A stretch of DNA of 64,000 bases from Terasakiella magnetica. GTDB taxonomy: Bacteria > Pseudomonadota > Alphaproteobacteria > Rhodospirillales > Magnetospirillaceae. Where the stretch lies: positions 1-64,000 of the forward strand of contig CACVCF010000667.1 in the NCBI GenBank assembly GCA_902729415.1, read 5' to 3'. The notes below the pieces were generated by a model that saw nothing but the letters and a program-made list of their open reading frames with translations, was not told where the DNA came from and did no database searches. Made by a program: the position numbers and the translations under genes. The first letter of the stretch is position 1. Every line of letters begins with the position of its first letter. Shown here piece by piece: positions 18,347 to 27,161 of this stretch.

Positions 18347-19168
18347 TCACCACGCGGGCCAGGTTTCCGCCAGACGGCCGCCGAGGCGCAGCGGTGCCAC
18401 CCGTTGCGCTAAGCCGCTGCGGTCGTCGGTTTCCACCAGCACGCCGCATACTGTGCCCGTTCCCTCGGCGGGAGAGAGGCGGTCGCCGGGGATTTTCCTG
18501 ACGAATTTGTGGATGGCGGCCTCCTTTTTCATCCCGATGACCGAATCGTAATCGCCGCACATTCCGGCATCGGTCTGGTAGGCGGTGCCGCCAGGCAGGA
18601 TCTGGGCGTCGGCGGTGGGGATGTGGGAGTGACTGCCCACCACCAGACTGACGCGGCCGTCGGCCACGTGACCCAGCGCCATCTTTTCACTGCTGGCCTC
18701 GGCGTGAACGTCGAGGATGATGGCATCCATGCCGCCGCCCGCTCCCAGGCGGACCTTGGCCAATTCCCGCTCCAGGGCGGCGAAGGGGTCGTCCAGCGGG
18801 TCCATGAACAGCCGTCCCATTACCTGGACCACCATCACCTTGCGGCCTCGGGAGGCGGGATAGACGCCGACGCCGCGTCCGGGAGTTCCGGCGGGATAGT
18901 TAAGGGGGCGCAGGACGCGCGGCTGGCTGTCGAGAAAGGGAATGATCTCGCGCTGGTCCCAGGTGTGGTTACCCAGCGTCACCACATCGATACCGGCGGC
19001 GAAGAAGTCCTCGCAGATCTTGGGTGTGATGCCAAAGCCGTGGGCGGCGTTCTCGCCGTTCAGGATCACGAAATCGGGCGTCAGCCGCGAGCGGATCTCC
19101 GGCATGCGTTCGACCACCGCATCGCGCCCGGCCCTGCCGATCACATCTCCCATGAACAGAACTCTCAT
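18347..19168 (-). CDS. YmdB-type metallophosphoesterase
   Basis: A 273-aa calcineurin-like phosphoesterase of the YmdB/TIGR00282 family, which hydrolyses 2',3'-cyclic nucleotides in characterised members. The metal-binding motifs are visible: FMGDVIGRAGR at the N-terminus, NGENAAHG, GNHTWD and the late VGSHSHIPTAD. It starts at ATG 19168, which overlaps the stop of the formyltetrahydrofolate cyclo-ligase gene by four bases. This coupling of the two genes is common in alphaproteobacteria. Confidence 0.92.
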   Translation of the reverse strand: MRVLFMGDVIGRAGRDAVVERMPEIRSRLTPDFVILNGENAAHGFGITPKICEDFFAAGIDVVTLGNHTWDQREIIPFLDSQPRVLRPLNYPAGTPGRGVGVYPASRGRKVMVVQVMGRLFMDPLDDPFAALERELAKVRLGAGGGMDAIILDVHAEASSEKMALGHVADGRVSLVVGSHSHIPTADAQILPGGTAYQTDAGMCGDYDSVIGMKKEAAIHKFVRKIPGDRLSPAEGTGTVCGVLVETDDRSGLAQRVAPLRLGGRLAETWPAW

Positions 19169-19803
19169 TTCCGCTCCACAGCTGATTCTTCAAGTGTTTG
19201 GCACCAATTGAGACCGGCCTCGGTAAGGATGGCCTCCAGCGGCTGGTCCCAGGGCTCGGCAGGAATTTGCCCTACCTTCTGCGCCGCAAAGGCCAGCCCG
19301 ATGGCCCGGACCGTCCCGGTCCTTCGCAGCGCCGCCAGGGTCCGATCGTAATAGCCGCCGCCATAGCCGAGACGAAAGCCTTTTTCGTCGAAAGCCAGCA
19401 ATGGCACCAGGATAATGTCAGGCGTGACGCAAGGGCTGTCGGGAGAGGGGTGTTGGGTGCCATGCGGTCCGGCCTCCAAAGCGTCATCGGGGCTCCAGGC
19501 GCGGAAGAGCAGGGGCTCGGCCTTGGATAGAACCACCGGCAGGCACAAGGGGCAGCCTTGGGCGTGAAGTGCCAGCATCAGTGGGCGGGGGTCGATCTCA
19601 TCACCCAGCGGCCAGTACCCGGCCACTCGGGCGCCGGGGCCCTTCCCCAGGCTTGCGGCCCATCGGGGCAGCGCATTGGCGGCGGCAGGCCCCAGGCGCG
19701 CGGCCGCTTCGGCGCGAACCCGGCGGCACTGGGCGCGCAACGCCGTCTTGGAGCTGTGAGAAGGGGAAGAAGGTGAGAGCGGCGCCGCCTCGGCCGTTGG
19801 CAT
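19165..19803 (-). CDS. fthC: 5-formyltetrahydrofolate cyclo-ligase
   Basis: A 212-aa ATP-dependent enzyme that converts 5-formyl-THF to 5,10-methenyl-THF in folate metabolism. The conserved GYWPLGDEID and the late nucleotide-binding FRLGYGGGYYDRTL are present. It lies directly downstream of the probable 6S RNA and zapA, the standard gamma- and alphaproteobacterial order, and its end overlaps the YmdB-type gene. The ATG at 19803 gives an N-terminus about 20 aa longer than the core domain; a later start is possible. Confidence 0.92.
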   Translation of the reverse strand: MPTAEAAPLSPSSPSHSSKTALRAQCRRVRAEAAARLGPAAANALPRWAASLGKGPGARVAGYWPLGDEIDPRPLMLALHAQGCPLCLPVVLSKAEPLLFRAWSPDDALEAGPHGTQHPSPDSPCVTPDIILVPLLAFDEKGFRLGYGGGYYDRTLAALRRTGTVRAIGLAFAAQKVGQIPAEPWDQPLEAILTEAGLNWCQTLEESAVERK

Positions 19804-19950
19804 GCGGATCCTCCGTGGCCTGCTTTTGCAGGTGGGTGGCCATTTACCGGAACCAGGGTTCCGACAGGGACAGCCCCCGAGAGGTAGATATTGGCCCCAG
19901 GGATATAGCTACCTGACGAACCGCGCAGCAAACCGCTCCTAAGCTGGAAT
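19804..19950 (-). ncRNA. ssrS: Probable 6S RNA
   Basis: The gene-free 147 nt between zapA and fthC is where 6S RNA, the RNA-polymerase-binding regulator, lies in most proteobacteria. On the minus strand it contains GGAACC-CT-GGTTCC (19849-19862), which recalls the GAACC/GGUUC hairpin of E. coli 6S RNA, and CGGGGGCTGTCCCTG just before it. A second small hairpin, CCTGC-AAAA-GCAGG, is at 19819-19832. Exact ends are uncertain, and the closing stem that must form the central bubble was not resolved by eye. Confidence 0.7.
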
Positions 19951-20277
19951 CTAGGCTCTTTCGAGGCGGGTCGCAATGGCTTCGATACGTTGGGACAGGG
20001 AATCGATGGTTCGGGCCAGTCTGGTGTCGCCCTCGGCGGCTCCTGCCACCTCTTCGCCCAGCTTGCCCAGTTGGTCGCGGGCTTCGGTCAGTTCGTCGGC
20101 CAGCATCAGGCTGACCATGACCAGCAGGCGGGCGTCACTGACCGCACCGACGGTGGTGAGAAGGTGCTGGGCCTTGGAGTTGACCTCGCGCCCCAGATCC
20201 TGGACGCGGTTAACCTGGGAATCGTCGCAGGCGATGTCGTAAACGCGGCCGTTGATGGTGAGATTGACGACGGCCAA
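19951..20277 (-). CDS. zapA: Cell division protein ZapA
   Basis: A 108-aa FtsZ-ring stabiliser. The N-terminal part carries the family signature VNLTINGRVYDIACDD, and the C-terminal part is a long helix that forms the coiled-coil dimer. It acts in the cytoplasm at midcell by cross-linking FtsZ filaments. It is directly followed by the probable 6S RNA and preceded by a small coiled-coil gene with a three-base gap. Confidence 0.93.
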   Translation of the reverse strand: MAVVNLTINGRVYDIACDDSQVNRVQDLGREVNSKAQHLLTTVGAVSDARLLVMVSLMLADELTEARDQLGKLGEEVAGAAEGDTRLARTIDSLSQRIEAIATRLERA

Positions 20278-20280
20278 GAT

Positions 20281-20472
20281 TTATTCCTCCAACAGGCCGC
20301 GCAGGCGGTCGATGGCGGCATCAAGCCGGTTGGAAACCACTCGGGTGGTTTCTTCCAGCTGAGCGTAATCGTCGCGGGCGCCGCGCAGTTCTCCGGCCAG
20401 GAGAAGATCGCCCGCGCCCACGCGGGCAGAGGCGGATTCAAGCCGGTCAATGGCCGTCCCCAGGCGCTTCAT
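20281..20472 (-). CDS. Small coiled-coil protein upstream of zapA
   Basis: About 63 aa, almost entirely helical, with LGTAIDRLESASARV and later LDAAIDRLRGLLEE as heptad-like stretches. Short helical proteins of the DUF4164 type often sit just upstream of zapA in alphaproteobacteria, so a division-related role is plausible but not shown. I chose ATG 20472 with GGAGG just before it; TTG 20517 with GGAG at better spacing would add 15 residues. Confidence 0.65.
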   Translation of the reverse strand: MKRLGTAIDRLESASARVGAGDLLLAGELRGARDDYAQLEETTRVVSNRLDAAIDRLRGLLEE

Positions 20473-20662
20473 AGCCTCCTCGGTCCGATGCAGGCTGATA
20501 CTGTGTCTCTGTTCCAAGTCCTCTCCACCGCCATTCGCGGACGAAACCCGAGGGTATGGCCGAAGCGCAGGCAAGTCAACGCGGCAGCGCAGCGGTGAGG
20601 TTGATCAGGGCAATTCCGTCGGTTACCCTTGGTCTTTATTCCCGTTTCAGAGGGTTCGATCC

Positions 20663-21160
20663 ATGCGCCTTTCCCTCACCCTGGTGATTTTGCTCGCGGG
20701 GCTGTGCTTGGCCCGGCCTGGCTTTTCCCAGGATGCTCCGCCCCTGTCCAAGGGCCAAAGCGTCTATGTTCCGGTCTATTCCAGCATTTCTCACGGCAAT
20801 CTCGGCCCTACGGGCAAGCCCGCGTCCTTGCTGCTGTCTTCCATGCTGAGTGTGCGCAATACCGATCCGGCGGCATCCTTCACCATTACCTCGGTGAAAT
20901 ACTACGATTCCCACGGCACCGTAATCCGCGAGTTCATCACCACCCCCATGGCGGTCGCGGCCATGGCGACCAAGGATTTCTTTATCGAGCACCAGGATAA
21001 TGTCGGCGGCAGCGGTGCCAATTTCCTGGTGACCTGGAGCGCGGACAAGCCGCTCAACCCGCCACTGATCGAGGCGGTGAACGCTTATTTCTTCGGCACC
21101 CAGTCCATCGCCTTTACAAGTCCGGGGCGGCCGATCCGGGTGCCCGGAGACGGCCACTGA
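20663..21160 (+). CDS. DUF3124 family secreted protein
   Basis: A 165-aa protein with a signal peptide (helix LVILLAGLCLARPG, cut near GFSQ). The mature part matches DUF3124: SVYVPVYSSI, then LSVRNTDPA, ITSVKYYDS and ANFLVTW. The family is periplasmic and of unknown function. I chose ATG 20663 because the signal peptide starts there; the frame is open far upstream but that part overlaps the coiled-coil gene on the other strand. Confidence 0.8.
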   Translation: MRLSLTLVILLAGLCLARPGFSQDAPPLSKGQSVYVPVYSSISHGNLGPTGKPASLLLSSMLSVRNTDPAASFTITSVKYYDSHGTVIREFITTPMAVAAMATKDFFIEHQDNVGGSGANFLVTWSADKPLNPPLIEAVNAYFFGTQSIAFTSPGRPIRVPGDGH

Positions 21161-21168
21161 CGGGGGTG

Positions 21169-21555
21169 ATGACGCTTATCCGCTCGCCCACGGATGGGCG
21201 GAGGGCGCTTGAAGCGGCACGGTTGACCGGAGATCGCCCGATTCTCCGCTCTCCTCCCGCCGCCGCCGCCACGGTGGGCTTGGGCTGGTGGCAAGCACTG
21301 GTATCCGGGCTTCGGGCTGAATTTCCCCAGGTGGCGTTTCAGGCGGTGCTGGATTGCGGCACCGCGCCGGGGCTGGCCCTGGCGGCGCTGCATGCGGGAA
21401 TCGAGGCGGTGGAGGTCGCGGCTTGCCCCCGGGTCATGGAGTCTCTGAGGGAGATCTCCATGCTGACCGGGGGCTGCCTCCTCCTCCCAGGGGAGGAAGG
21501 GCCGGGAGGAGGGCGGGGCGACAAGGTTACTTCGCGGCGGGCGCCGCCGGGCTAG
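21169..21555 (+). CDS. Hypothetical protein
   Basis: About 128 aa with a recognisable compact core, [17 protein letters not shown], then [27 protein letters not shown], that has the look of a small alpha/beta domain. I do not recognise the family. ATG 21169 follows closely on the DUF3124 gene, and GTG 21166 is possible. The last 25 codons are low-complexity (Gly/Arg/Pro) and overlap the end of the opposite gene, so the true C-terminus may be a late read-through. Confidence 0.55.
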   Translation: MTLIRSPTDGRRALEAARLTGDRPILRSPPAAAATVGLGWWQALVSGLRAEFPQVAFQAVLDCGTAPGLALAALHAGIEAVEVAACPRVMESLREISMLTGGCLLLPGEEGPGGGRGDKVTSRRAPPG

Positions 21556-21775
21556 CGGGCGTGGCCGGAGTCGCCGGAGTGGCGGCGGCCTTGGTGGTCT
21601 TGGGGGCCGTCGCGGCCTTCTTGTCCTTGGCGGTCTCGGCCTTCACCGCTTTGACGGGGACGGTCGAGGCGGTCGAGGCGGGCGCCGGGGTGGCGGCACC
21701 CGACTGGGCCATGGCGGCCATGGGCAGCATGGAGGCGGCGACAAGGGCGGCGACGAGGAAACGGGGGGCACGCAT
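21527..21775 (-). CDS. Secreted Ala/Pro/Lys-rich protein
   Basis: An 82-aa protein with a signal peptide ([20 protein letters not shown], cut near AMAQ) and a low-complexity mature part rich in Ala, Pro, Thr and Lys, including [15 protein letters not shown]. It resembles histone H1-like or cell-envelope linker peptides by composition only. The start is ATG 21775; an upstream in-frame start at 21832 would put 19 residues before the signal peptide. It overlaps the end of the opposite gene by 29 nt. Confidence 0.55.
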   Translation of the reverse strand: MRAPRFLVAALVAASMLPMAAMAQSGAATPAPASTASTVPVKAVKAETAKDKKAATAPKTTKAAATPATPATPASPAAPAAK

Positions 21776-21922
21776 GACGGTGATCCTTACTCTGAGATCC
21801 GGGTCCGAGGGCGGTTGCGGCTGATCTGTCACTCACCGTCGTTCGGTCGAGGAGAACTATCGCTCCGCCGCGTGGCGGCATTAAGGTCGAATTGTGATTC
21901 TTTCAGGGCAGGACTGGCGTCT

Positions 21923-22618
21923 TTGCCGCCAAAGCGCCACAATGCGGGCCACGTCCAACCGCTGTTTCCTGCGAGGCCCGCCATTTCCGCCGACCAATGC
22001 CGTCTCTACCTCATCACTCCGCCCCGGATCGACGAACCGTTCAAGTGGGTGAACACCCTGGAAGCCACCCTGGATGCCGGTGACGTGGCCTGTTTGCAGA
22101 TCCGCCTTAAAGATCTCGACGACGATGCTGTGGCCCGTGTGGTCGATGTGCTGCGGCCTCCGGCCCAGCGGGCCGGGGTGGCGGTGCTGCTCAACGATCG
22201 TCCCGACCTTGCCTTCGAGACCGGCTGCGACGGCGTTCATATCGGCCAGGAGGACGGGACCTATGCTGCCGCCCGCAAGGCGGTGGGGCCGACCGGTATC
22301 GTCGGAGTGACCTGTCACGATTCCCGCCACCTCGCCATGGAGGCCGGGGATGCCGGGGCTGATTACGTCGCCTTTGGCGCCTTCTTTCCCACCACCACCA
22401 AGACGGCCAAGGTCCGCGCCGAAATCGAGCTGCTGGAGTGGTGGCACGGCCTGTTTACCGTGCCGTGCGTCGCCATTGGCGGCATCACGGTGGAGAATTG
22501 CCCGCCGCTGATCACGGCGGGCACCGACTTCCTGGCGGTTTCCGCCGGGGTGTGGGAGCACCCGGAGGGGCCGGAAGCGGCCGTCCGCGCCTTCAACCGC
22601 CTTATTGCTGAAGGCTGA
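21923..22618 (+). CDS. thiE: Thiamine phosphate synthase
   Basis: Joins HMP-PP and the thiazole phosphate to make thiamine phosphate. TIM-barrel signatures are clear: YLITPP at the first strand, [36 protein letters not shown] and [11 protein letters not shown]. The start is uncertain because no in-frame ATG precedes the conserved core. TTG 21923 is my choice; GTG 21872 and TTG 21815 are alternatives. Some alphaproteobacteria carry two ThiE-like proteins, and this could be the second, less typical one. The LOG-family gene follows after one base. Confidence 0.8.
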   Translation: MPPKRHNAGHVQPLFPARPAISADQCRLYLITPPRIDEPFKWVNTLEATLDAGDVACLQIRLKDLDDDAVARVVDVLRPPAQRAGVAVLLNDRPDLAFETGCDGVHIGQEDGTYAAARKAVGPTGIVGVTCHDSRHLAMEAGDAGADYVAFGAFFPTTTKTAKVRAEIELLEWWHGLFTVPCVAIGGITVENCPPLITAGTDFLAVSAGVWEHPEGPEAAVRAFNRLIAEG

Positions 22619-22619
22619 G

Positions 22620-23201
22620 ATGCGCAGGGTCTGCGTCTTTTGCGGCTCCAGTTTCGGCATCAGGCCCGCTTATACCGAGGCTGCCCGCGCCTTGGGCGCC
22701 CTGCTTGCCGCCAATGGCTTGGGGGTGGTCTATGGTGGCGGCAATGTCGGCCTGATGGGGGTGGTGGCCGATGCCGCTCTGGCCGCGGGCGGCGAGGTGA
22801 TCGGCGTCATCCCCGAGGCCATGATGAAGTGGGAGGTGGGGCATCCGGCCCTTACCGAATTACGGGTGGTGGCCTCCATGCACGAGCGCAAGGCCATGAT
22901 GGCCGATCTGGCTGACGCCTTCATCGCCCTGCCCGGCGGGGTCGGCACCATGGAGGAATTGTTCGAGGTCTGGACCTGGGGGCAGCTTGGGCTTCATGCC
23001 AAGCCGTTGGGCTTCCTGGATGTGGCGGGCTATTACAGCCAGCTCCACAGTTTTCTCGACCACATGGCGGCGGAAGGATTCATCAAGCCGCGCCATCGCC
23101 AGATGGTCGCCATGGATAGTGATCCTGTCGAACTGCTGGCTCGCCTGCGCGGCTATGTTCCGCCCGCCACTATCCAGGTGATCGACAACAGTGCTGTTTG
23201 A
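22620..23201 (+). CDS. LOG family phosphoribohydrolase (TIGR00730)
   Basis: A 193-aa Rossmann-fold protein. The PGGVGTMEELFE motif (about 108-119) defines the LOG/lysine-decarboxylase-like family, whose members release free cytokinin or adenine from nucleoside 5'-monophosphates. VYGGGNVGLMG and the early VFCGSS are also typical. In bacteria outside plant associates the physiological role is unclear. The ATG at 22620 follows the thiE stop by one base, so the two are cotranscribed. Confidence 0.88.
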   Translation: MRRVCVFCGSSFGIRPAYTEAARALGALLAANGLGVVYGGGNVGLMGVVADAALAAGGEVIGVIPEAMMKWEVGHPALTELRVVASMHERKAMMADLADAFIALPGGVGTMEELFEVWTWGQLGLHAKPLGFLDVAGYYSQLHSFLDHMAAEGFIKPRHRQMVAMDSDPVELLARLRGYVPPATIQVIDNSAV

Positions 23202-23214
23202 GTGTTCGAGTGAC

Positions 23215-23243
23215 TTGACAGGGGCAAATCACCGCCATATAAA
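23215..23243 (+). promoter_or_regulatory. Near-consensus sigma-70 promoter of tRNA-Val
   Basis: TTGACA at 23215-23220, a 17-bp spacer and TATAAA at 23238-23243. Initiation near 23250 would leave a leader of about 60 nt before the tRNA. This is the closest match to the housekeeping consensus in the window. Confidence 0.85.
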
Positions 23244-23311
23244 GCGGCCTCCCTGCGGCCCTTGGGCCACATGTTTCAGCAGGGTGGAGGTTCGCCTCTG
23301 ATCGAAGAGAT

Positions 23312-23386
23312 GGGCGATTAGCTCAGCGGGAGAGCACTCCCTTCACACGGGAGGGGTCGCAAGTTCAATCCTTGCATCGCCCACCA
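23312..23386 (+). tRNA. tRNA-Val (CAC)
   Basis: All parts of the cloverleaf can be read: acceptor GGGCGAT with ATCGCCC, D arm GCTC/GAGC, anticodon stem CTCCC/GGGAG around the loop TTCACAC (anticodon CAC, reading GTG), T arm GCAAG-TTCAATC-CTTGC, and an encoded CCA end. It follows a strong promoter. It shows no attachment-site duplication downstream. Confidence 0.95.
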
Positions 23387-23532
23387 TTTCTTCAAAATTT
23401 CCATGACCCTGCCACTTCTCCCCCCTGACCTGGGTATCTTGTTTGGGCGTCTGTGGCGTCTTTTTCTTCGGTCTCGGCTCAACGCGACCGATGATATCGC
23501 TCCATGGATCCATTAAAACTTTAGAAAATAGG

Positions 23533-23572
23533 GTGAAGTCGGCCCGGCCAGCCTGGCTGCGGGGGACTTCAC
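23533..23572. repeat. Inverted repeat after tRNA-Val
   Basis: GTGAAGTC at 23533-23540 and GACTTCAC at 23565-23572 form an 8-bp stem around a GC-rich 24-nt loop, followed by GTTTTGTG. It could end the tRNA transcript or be a site near the Rrf2 gene promoter. The region 23387-23641 has no gene. Confidence 0.4.
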
Positions 23573-23641
23573 GTTTTGTGGGTGGCCTTGACCATCGCAG
23601 GGAGATCGGCTTTCCTGTAAGTCTATTGATTGGATGGGGTG

Positions 23642-24091
23642 ATGCTTTCCAGTAAGGCGAAATACGGCCTCAAGGCCATGATCTATCTCTCTCGTCACGA
23701 GGGGCTGGGGCCGTCTCTGATCGCCGACGTGGCCGAGCACGAGCATATTCCCAAGAAATTTCTCGACGCCATTCTTCTGGAGCTTAAGAACCACGGATTG
23801 CTGTCATCGAAGAAAGGCAAGGGAGGGGGCTATGTGCTTGCCCGCCCTTCCTCACGAATTACCGTGGGTGAGATCGTCCGTATTCTCGATGGCCCCCTGG
23901 CGCCGATCCCGTGTGTTTCGCGGACGGCCTATCGGCGTTGTGACGATTGTGTTGATGAGGATTCCTGTGCCTTACGGGCGGTGATGCAGGAGGTCCGCGA
24001 CGCTCTTGCCGCTATTCTCGACAATACCAGCATGTCGGACTTGATCAATCGGACCGCCGCGTCCGAAGCGATTCTGAACTACGACATCTGA
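23642..24091 (+). CDS. Rrf2-family transcriptional regulator with four cysteines
   Basis: A 149-aa winged-helix regulator (SSKAKYGLKAMIYLSRH at the start, GKGGGYVLARP wing). It has four cysteines in a C-X8-C-X2-C-X5-C array (about 92-111), compatible with an Fe-S cluster as in IscR/RirA types, though the spacing differs from IscR. It stands 300 bp upstream of the sulfate-transport operon, and palindromes lie between them, so it likely controls sulfate uptake in response to sulfur or Fe-S status. The ATG at 23642 is the family start; the frame opens 12 bases earlier. Confidence 0.88.
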   Translation: MLSSKAKYGLKAMIYLSRHEGLGPSLIADVAEHEHIPKKFLDAILLELKNHGLLSSKKGKGGGYVLARPSSRITVGEIVRILDGPLAPIPCVSRTAYRRCDDCVDEDSCALRAVMQEVRDALAAILDNTSMSDLINRTAASEAILNYDI

Positions 24092-24132
24092 GGGAGCGCG
24101 CCCCGGCCCGACACGGCGGGGCGGTCTGTCTC

Positions 24133-24150
24133 GGCACCTTTTCCGGTGCC
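24133..24150 (+). terminator. Possible terminator after the Rrf2 gene
   Basis: GGCACC and GGTGCC form a 6-bp stem around TTTTCC, 40 nt past the Rrf2 stop. No T-run follows, so the call is weak. Confidence 0.3.
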
Positions 24151-24182
24151 CTTGAGTCTTGGCCATGGGGCTAAGAACTCAG

Positions 24183-24205
24183 CATCTAAAATACTAGATT
24201 AATAG
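24183..24205. promoter_or_regulatory. Upstream copy of a candidate Rrf2 operator
   Basis: The right part reads CTAGATTAATAG, whose complement CTATTAATCTAG matches the half-site of the palindrome at 24330-24351 (CTAYYAATMTR). The left half is degenerate. It lies in an AT-rich island between the Rrf2 gene and the sulfate operon. Confidence 0.4.
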
Positions 24206-24329
24206 ATTTAATGGGTGTGGCGGAGTTGGCGGTTGTCGCCATCTTTGCTGGAATCCTGTGGTTTTCCGCCTTGTGCCTGATTGCGGGGTGGGATCAACCC
24301 TGGGCGGGAAGAAGCTTGACTCCAAAAGT

Positions 24330-24351
24330 CTACCAATATACAGATTAGTAG
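24330..24351. promoter_or_regulatory. Candidate Rrf2 operator overlapping the sbp promoter
   Basis: An imperfect 22-bp palindrome: CTACCAATATA followed by CAGATTAGTAG, with 8 of 11 positions symmetric. It covers the -10 region expected from TTGACT at 24316-24321. Such a position suits a repressor. Binding by the adjacent Rrf2 protein is an inference. Confidence 0.5.
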
Positions 24352-24391
24352 CTTTATGAATTTAGGTGTGGCTTGGCCGCTTGGAGGTACG

Positions 24392-25441
24392 ATGACCCGC
24401 TCGCTGTTGATCGATGATATCCGTCAAATTTTGTTGCCCCTTGTCGTGGCGGTTCTGGCCGCCATGACGCTGGCCTGGGCTATACCGGGGGCGCGGGCGG
24501 CTGAGCCCCGGACCCTGCTTAACGTCTCCTACGATCCGACGCGCGAGCTGTATCAAGCGGTCAATGACGCCTTCATCAAATCTTGGAAAGCCAAGACCGG
24601 CGAGGATATCAAGATCAACCAGTCCCACGGCGGTTCGGGCAAGCAGGCCCGGTCGGTGATCGACGGGCTGGAGGCCGATGTGGTGACCCTGGCCCTGGCC
24701 TATGACATCGACGCCATCGCCGACAAGGCGAAGCTGCTGGATGGCAAGTGGCAGGGACGTCTCGGCTATAACAGCGCGCCTTACACCTCGACCATCGTTT
24801 TCCTGGTCAGGAAGGGCAATCCCAAGCAGATCAAGGATTGGAACGATCTGGTCAAGCCGGGCGTGGCGGTGATCACCCCCAATCCCAAGACTTCGGGCGG
24901 GGCGCGCTGGAACTATCTCGCCGCCTGGGGCTATGAGCTGAACCGCACCAATGGCGATCAGGCCAAGGCCGAGGACTTCGTCACCAGGCTGTTCAAGAAT
25001 GTGCCGGTGCTGGATTCCGGGGCGCGCGGCTCGACCGTCACGTTCGCCCAGCGCGGTTTGGGCGATGTGCTGCTGGCCTGGGAGAATGAGGCTCATCTGG
25101 CATTGCAGGAATTCGGTGGCGGTTTCGAGATCGTCACCCCGTCGCTGTCTATTCTGGCCGAACCGCCGGTGACGGTGGTGGATAAGGTGGTGGATAAGCG
25201 CGGCACCCGCGCGGTGGCCGAGGCCTATCTCCAGTTCCTTTACACGCCCGAGGCCCAGGGCATCATCGCCAAGAACTTCTATCGTCCCCGCGACCCCGAG
25301 GCCATCAGGCTGACCACCAGCGCCTTTGCTCCGGTCAAGCTGTTTACCATCGACGACGTGTTCGGCGGCTGGAGGAAGGCCCAGGCCGAGCACTTCGCCG
25401 ATGGCGGCGTGTTCGACCGTATCTCGGCCGCCAAGAAGTAG
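24392..25441 (+). CDS. sbp: Sulfate ABC transporter substrate-binding protein
   Basis: Periplasmic sulfate/thiosulfate-binding protein of 349 aa. A long signal peptide ends near ARAAEP. The mature protein shows [32 protein letters not shown] (anion-binding loop) and [20 protein letters not shown], all diagnostic of the Sbp/CysP family. I chose ATG 24392, which has GGAGG six bases ahead; ATG 24356 is upstream without one. First gene of the sbp-cysT-cysW-cysA operon. Confidence 0.94.
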   Translation: MTRSLLIDDIRQILLPLVVAVLAAMTLAWAIPGARAAEPRTLLNVSYDPTRELYQAVNDAFIKSWKAKTGEDIKINQSHGGSGKQARSVIDGLEADVVTLALAYDIDAIADKAKLLDGKWQGRLGYNSAPYTSTIVFLVRKGNPKQIKDWNDLVKPGVAVITPNPKTSGGARWNYLAAWGYELNRTNGDQAKAEDFVTRLFKNVPVLDSGARGSTVTFAQRGLGDVLLAWENEAHLALQEFGGGFEIVTPSLSILAEPPVTVVDKVVDKRGTRAVAEAYLQFLYTPEAQGIIAKNFYRPRDPEAIRLTTSAFAPVKLFTIDDVFGGWRKAQAEHFADGGVFDRISAAKK

Positions 25442-25451
25442 GGGGCGGAGC

Positions 25452-26309
25452 GTGACCACCGCCGCACTGCCCCTGCTGCGCCGGACCCGGGTGGCGTCCA
25501 GCGTCATTCCGGGCTTCGCCCCGGCCCTGGGCTTCACCTTGTTCTATCTGTCGCTGGTCGTGCTGCTGCCGCTGGCCGCCCTGCTGCTCAAGGCGGCGGG
25601 CACCACCTTCGAGCAGTGGGGGCGCATTCTCGGCGATTCCCGCGTCCTGTCGGCGCTGGGGTTGTCGTTCGGCGGCGCCTTCGCGGCGGCGCTGATCAAT
25701 GCGGTGTTCGGGCTGCTGGTGGCCTGGGTGCTGGTGCGGTATTCCTTTCCCGGCCGCAAGATCATCGACGCCCTGGTCGATCTGCCCTTCGCCCTGCCGA
25801 CGGCGGTGGCCGGGATCGCGCTCACCGCCCTTTACGCTCCCAACGGCTGGCTGGGGCGCCACCTGGAGCCCTTGGGGCTCAAGGTCGCCTTCACCCCGCT
25901 GGGGGTGGTGGTCGCCATGGTGTTCATCGGCCTGCCCTTCGTGGTCCGCACCGTCGAACCGGTTCTCCAGGACGTGGACCTGGAATTGGAGGAGGCGGCG
26001 GCCTCGCTGGGCGCCGACCGCTTGCAGACCTTCTTCCGGGTCATCTTGCCCGCCATCGCGCCGTCGCTGCTGACCGGCTTTTCCCTGGCGCTGGCCCGCG
26101 CGGTCGGCGAATACGGTTCGGTGATCTTCATCGCGGGCAATTTGCCCGGCGTGTCCGAGATCGCGCCGCTGCTGATCATCACCAAGCTGGAGCAGTACGA
26201 CTATGTCGGCGCCACCGCCATCGCCGCGGTGATGCTGGCGATCTCGTTCACCTTGCTGCTGGCGGTCAATCTGCTGCAGAAGTGGCGCCGCGCGCGCATG
26301 GGGGCTTGA
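25452..26309 (+). CDS. cysT: Sulfate ABC transporter permease CysT
   Basis: Inner-membrane permease of 285 aa with about six helices and the EAA loop that contacts the ATPase ([21 protein letters not shown]). [21 protein letters not shown] is characteristic of CysT/CysU. The start is GTG 25452 with GGCGGAG just ahead; the open frame begins earlier inside sbp. It follows sbp by 10 bases and precedes cysW by two. Confidence 0.93.
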   Translation: MTTAALPLLRRTRVASSVIPGFAPALGFTLFYLSLVVLLPLAALLLKAAGTTFEQWGRILGDSRVLSALGLSFGGAFAAALINAVFGLLVAWVLVRYSFPGRKIIDALVDLPFALPTAVAGIALTALYAPNGWLGRHLEPLGLKVAFTPLGVVVAMVFIGLPFVVRTVEPVLQDVDLELEEAAASLGADRLQTFFRVILPAIAPSLLTGFSLALARAVGEYGSVIFIAGNLPGVSEIAPLLIITKLEQYDYVGATAIAAVMLAISFTLLLAVNLLQKWRRARMGA

Positions 26310-26311
26310 AG

Positions 26312-27151
26312 ATGAGCAATCACGCCATTCGGGAGCCGGTAGCGGTCCGTTGGACTCTTACCGCCGTGGCGCTGGGGTTTTTGGCGCTGTTTCTGGCGCT
26401 GCCGCTGGCGGCGGTGTTGACCGAGGCCTTCGCCAAGGGCTGGGGTGCCTATCTCCGTGCTCTGGCGACCGATGTCACCCTGTCGTCGATCCGCCTGACC
26501 CTGATCGTGGCGGCCATCTCGGTTCCGCTCAACGTGGTGTTCGGATTGACCGCCAGTTGGGCCATCGCCAAGTTCGATTTTCGCGGTAAGAGCCTGCTGA
26601 TCTCGCTGATCGAACTGCCATTCTCGGTCTCGCCGGTGATTTCCGGCCTGATCTACGTACTGCTGTTCGGTCTTCAGGGGCTGCTGGGGCCATTTCTGGC
26701 CGCTCACGATTTCCGGGTGATCTTTGCGGTGCCGGGCATCGTGCTGGCCACCATTTTCGTTACCTTTCCCTTTGTGGCGCGTGAACTGATCCCGCTGATG
26801 GAAGAGCAGGGGCGCGAGGAGGAGGAGGCGGCGCTGACCCTTGGCGCCTCGGGGCTTCGCACTTTCTGGCTGGTAACCCTGCCCAATGTCCGCTGGGGTC
26901 TGCTCTATGGCGTCTTGCTGTGCAACGCGCGGGCCATGGGTGAGTTCGGTGCCGTCTCGGTGGTGTCCGGTCATATCCGAGGCCTGACCAACACCATGCC
27001 CTTGCATGTGGAGATTCTCTACAATGAATACGATTTCGTCGGTGCTTTCGCGGTCGCCTCTCTCCTTGCTCTCCTGGCCGTGGTTACGCTCGCGGCCAAG
27101 ACGGCCCTCGAATGGTGGCACCGTGACGAACTCACCGCCACCAGTCACTGA
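26312..27151 (+). CDS. cysW: Sulfate ABC transporter permease CysW
   Basis: Second permease of the sulfate importer, 279 aa, with six helices and the EAA loop ([23 protein letters not shown]). [19 protein letters not shown] and [20 protein letters not shown] are typical of CysW. The ATG at 26312 lies two bases after the cysT stop. The reading frame also runs through most of cysT, but that is a shadow. Confidence 0.93.
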   Translation: MSNHAIREPVAVRWTLTAVALGFLALFLALPLAAVLTEAFAKGWGAYLRALATDVTLSSIRLTLIVAAISVPLNVVFGLTASWAIAKFDFRGKSLLISLIELPFSVSPVISGLIYVLLFGLQGLLGPFLAAHDFRVIFAVPGIVLATIFVTFPFVARELIPLMEEQGREEEEAALTLGASGLRTFWLVTLPNVRWGLLYGVLLCNARAMGEFGAVSVVSGHIRGLTNTMPLHVEILYNEYDFVGAFAVASLLALLAVVTLAAKTALEWWHRDELTATSH

Positions 27152-27161
27152 CGGCGGCGGC

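Noticed and set aside
23312..23386. tRNA-Val as an integration site for an island
   Set aside because: No copy of the tRNA end appears downstream, no integrase is present, and ordinary genes follow.
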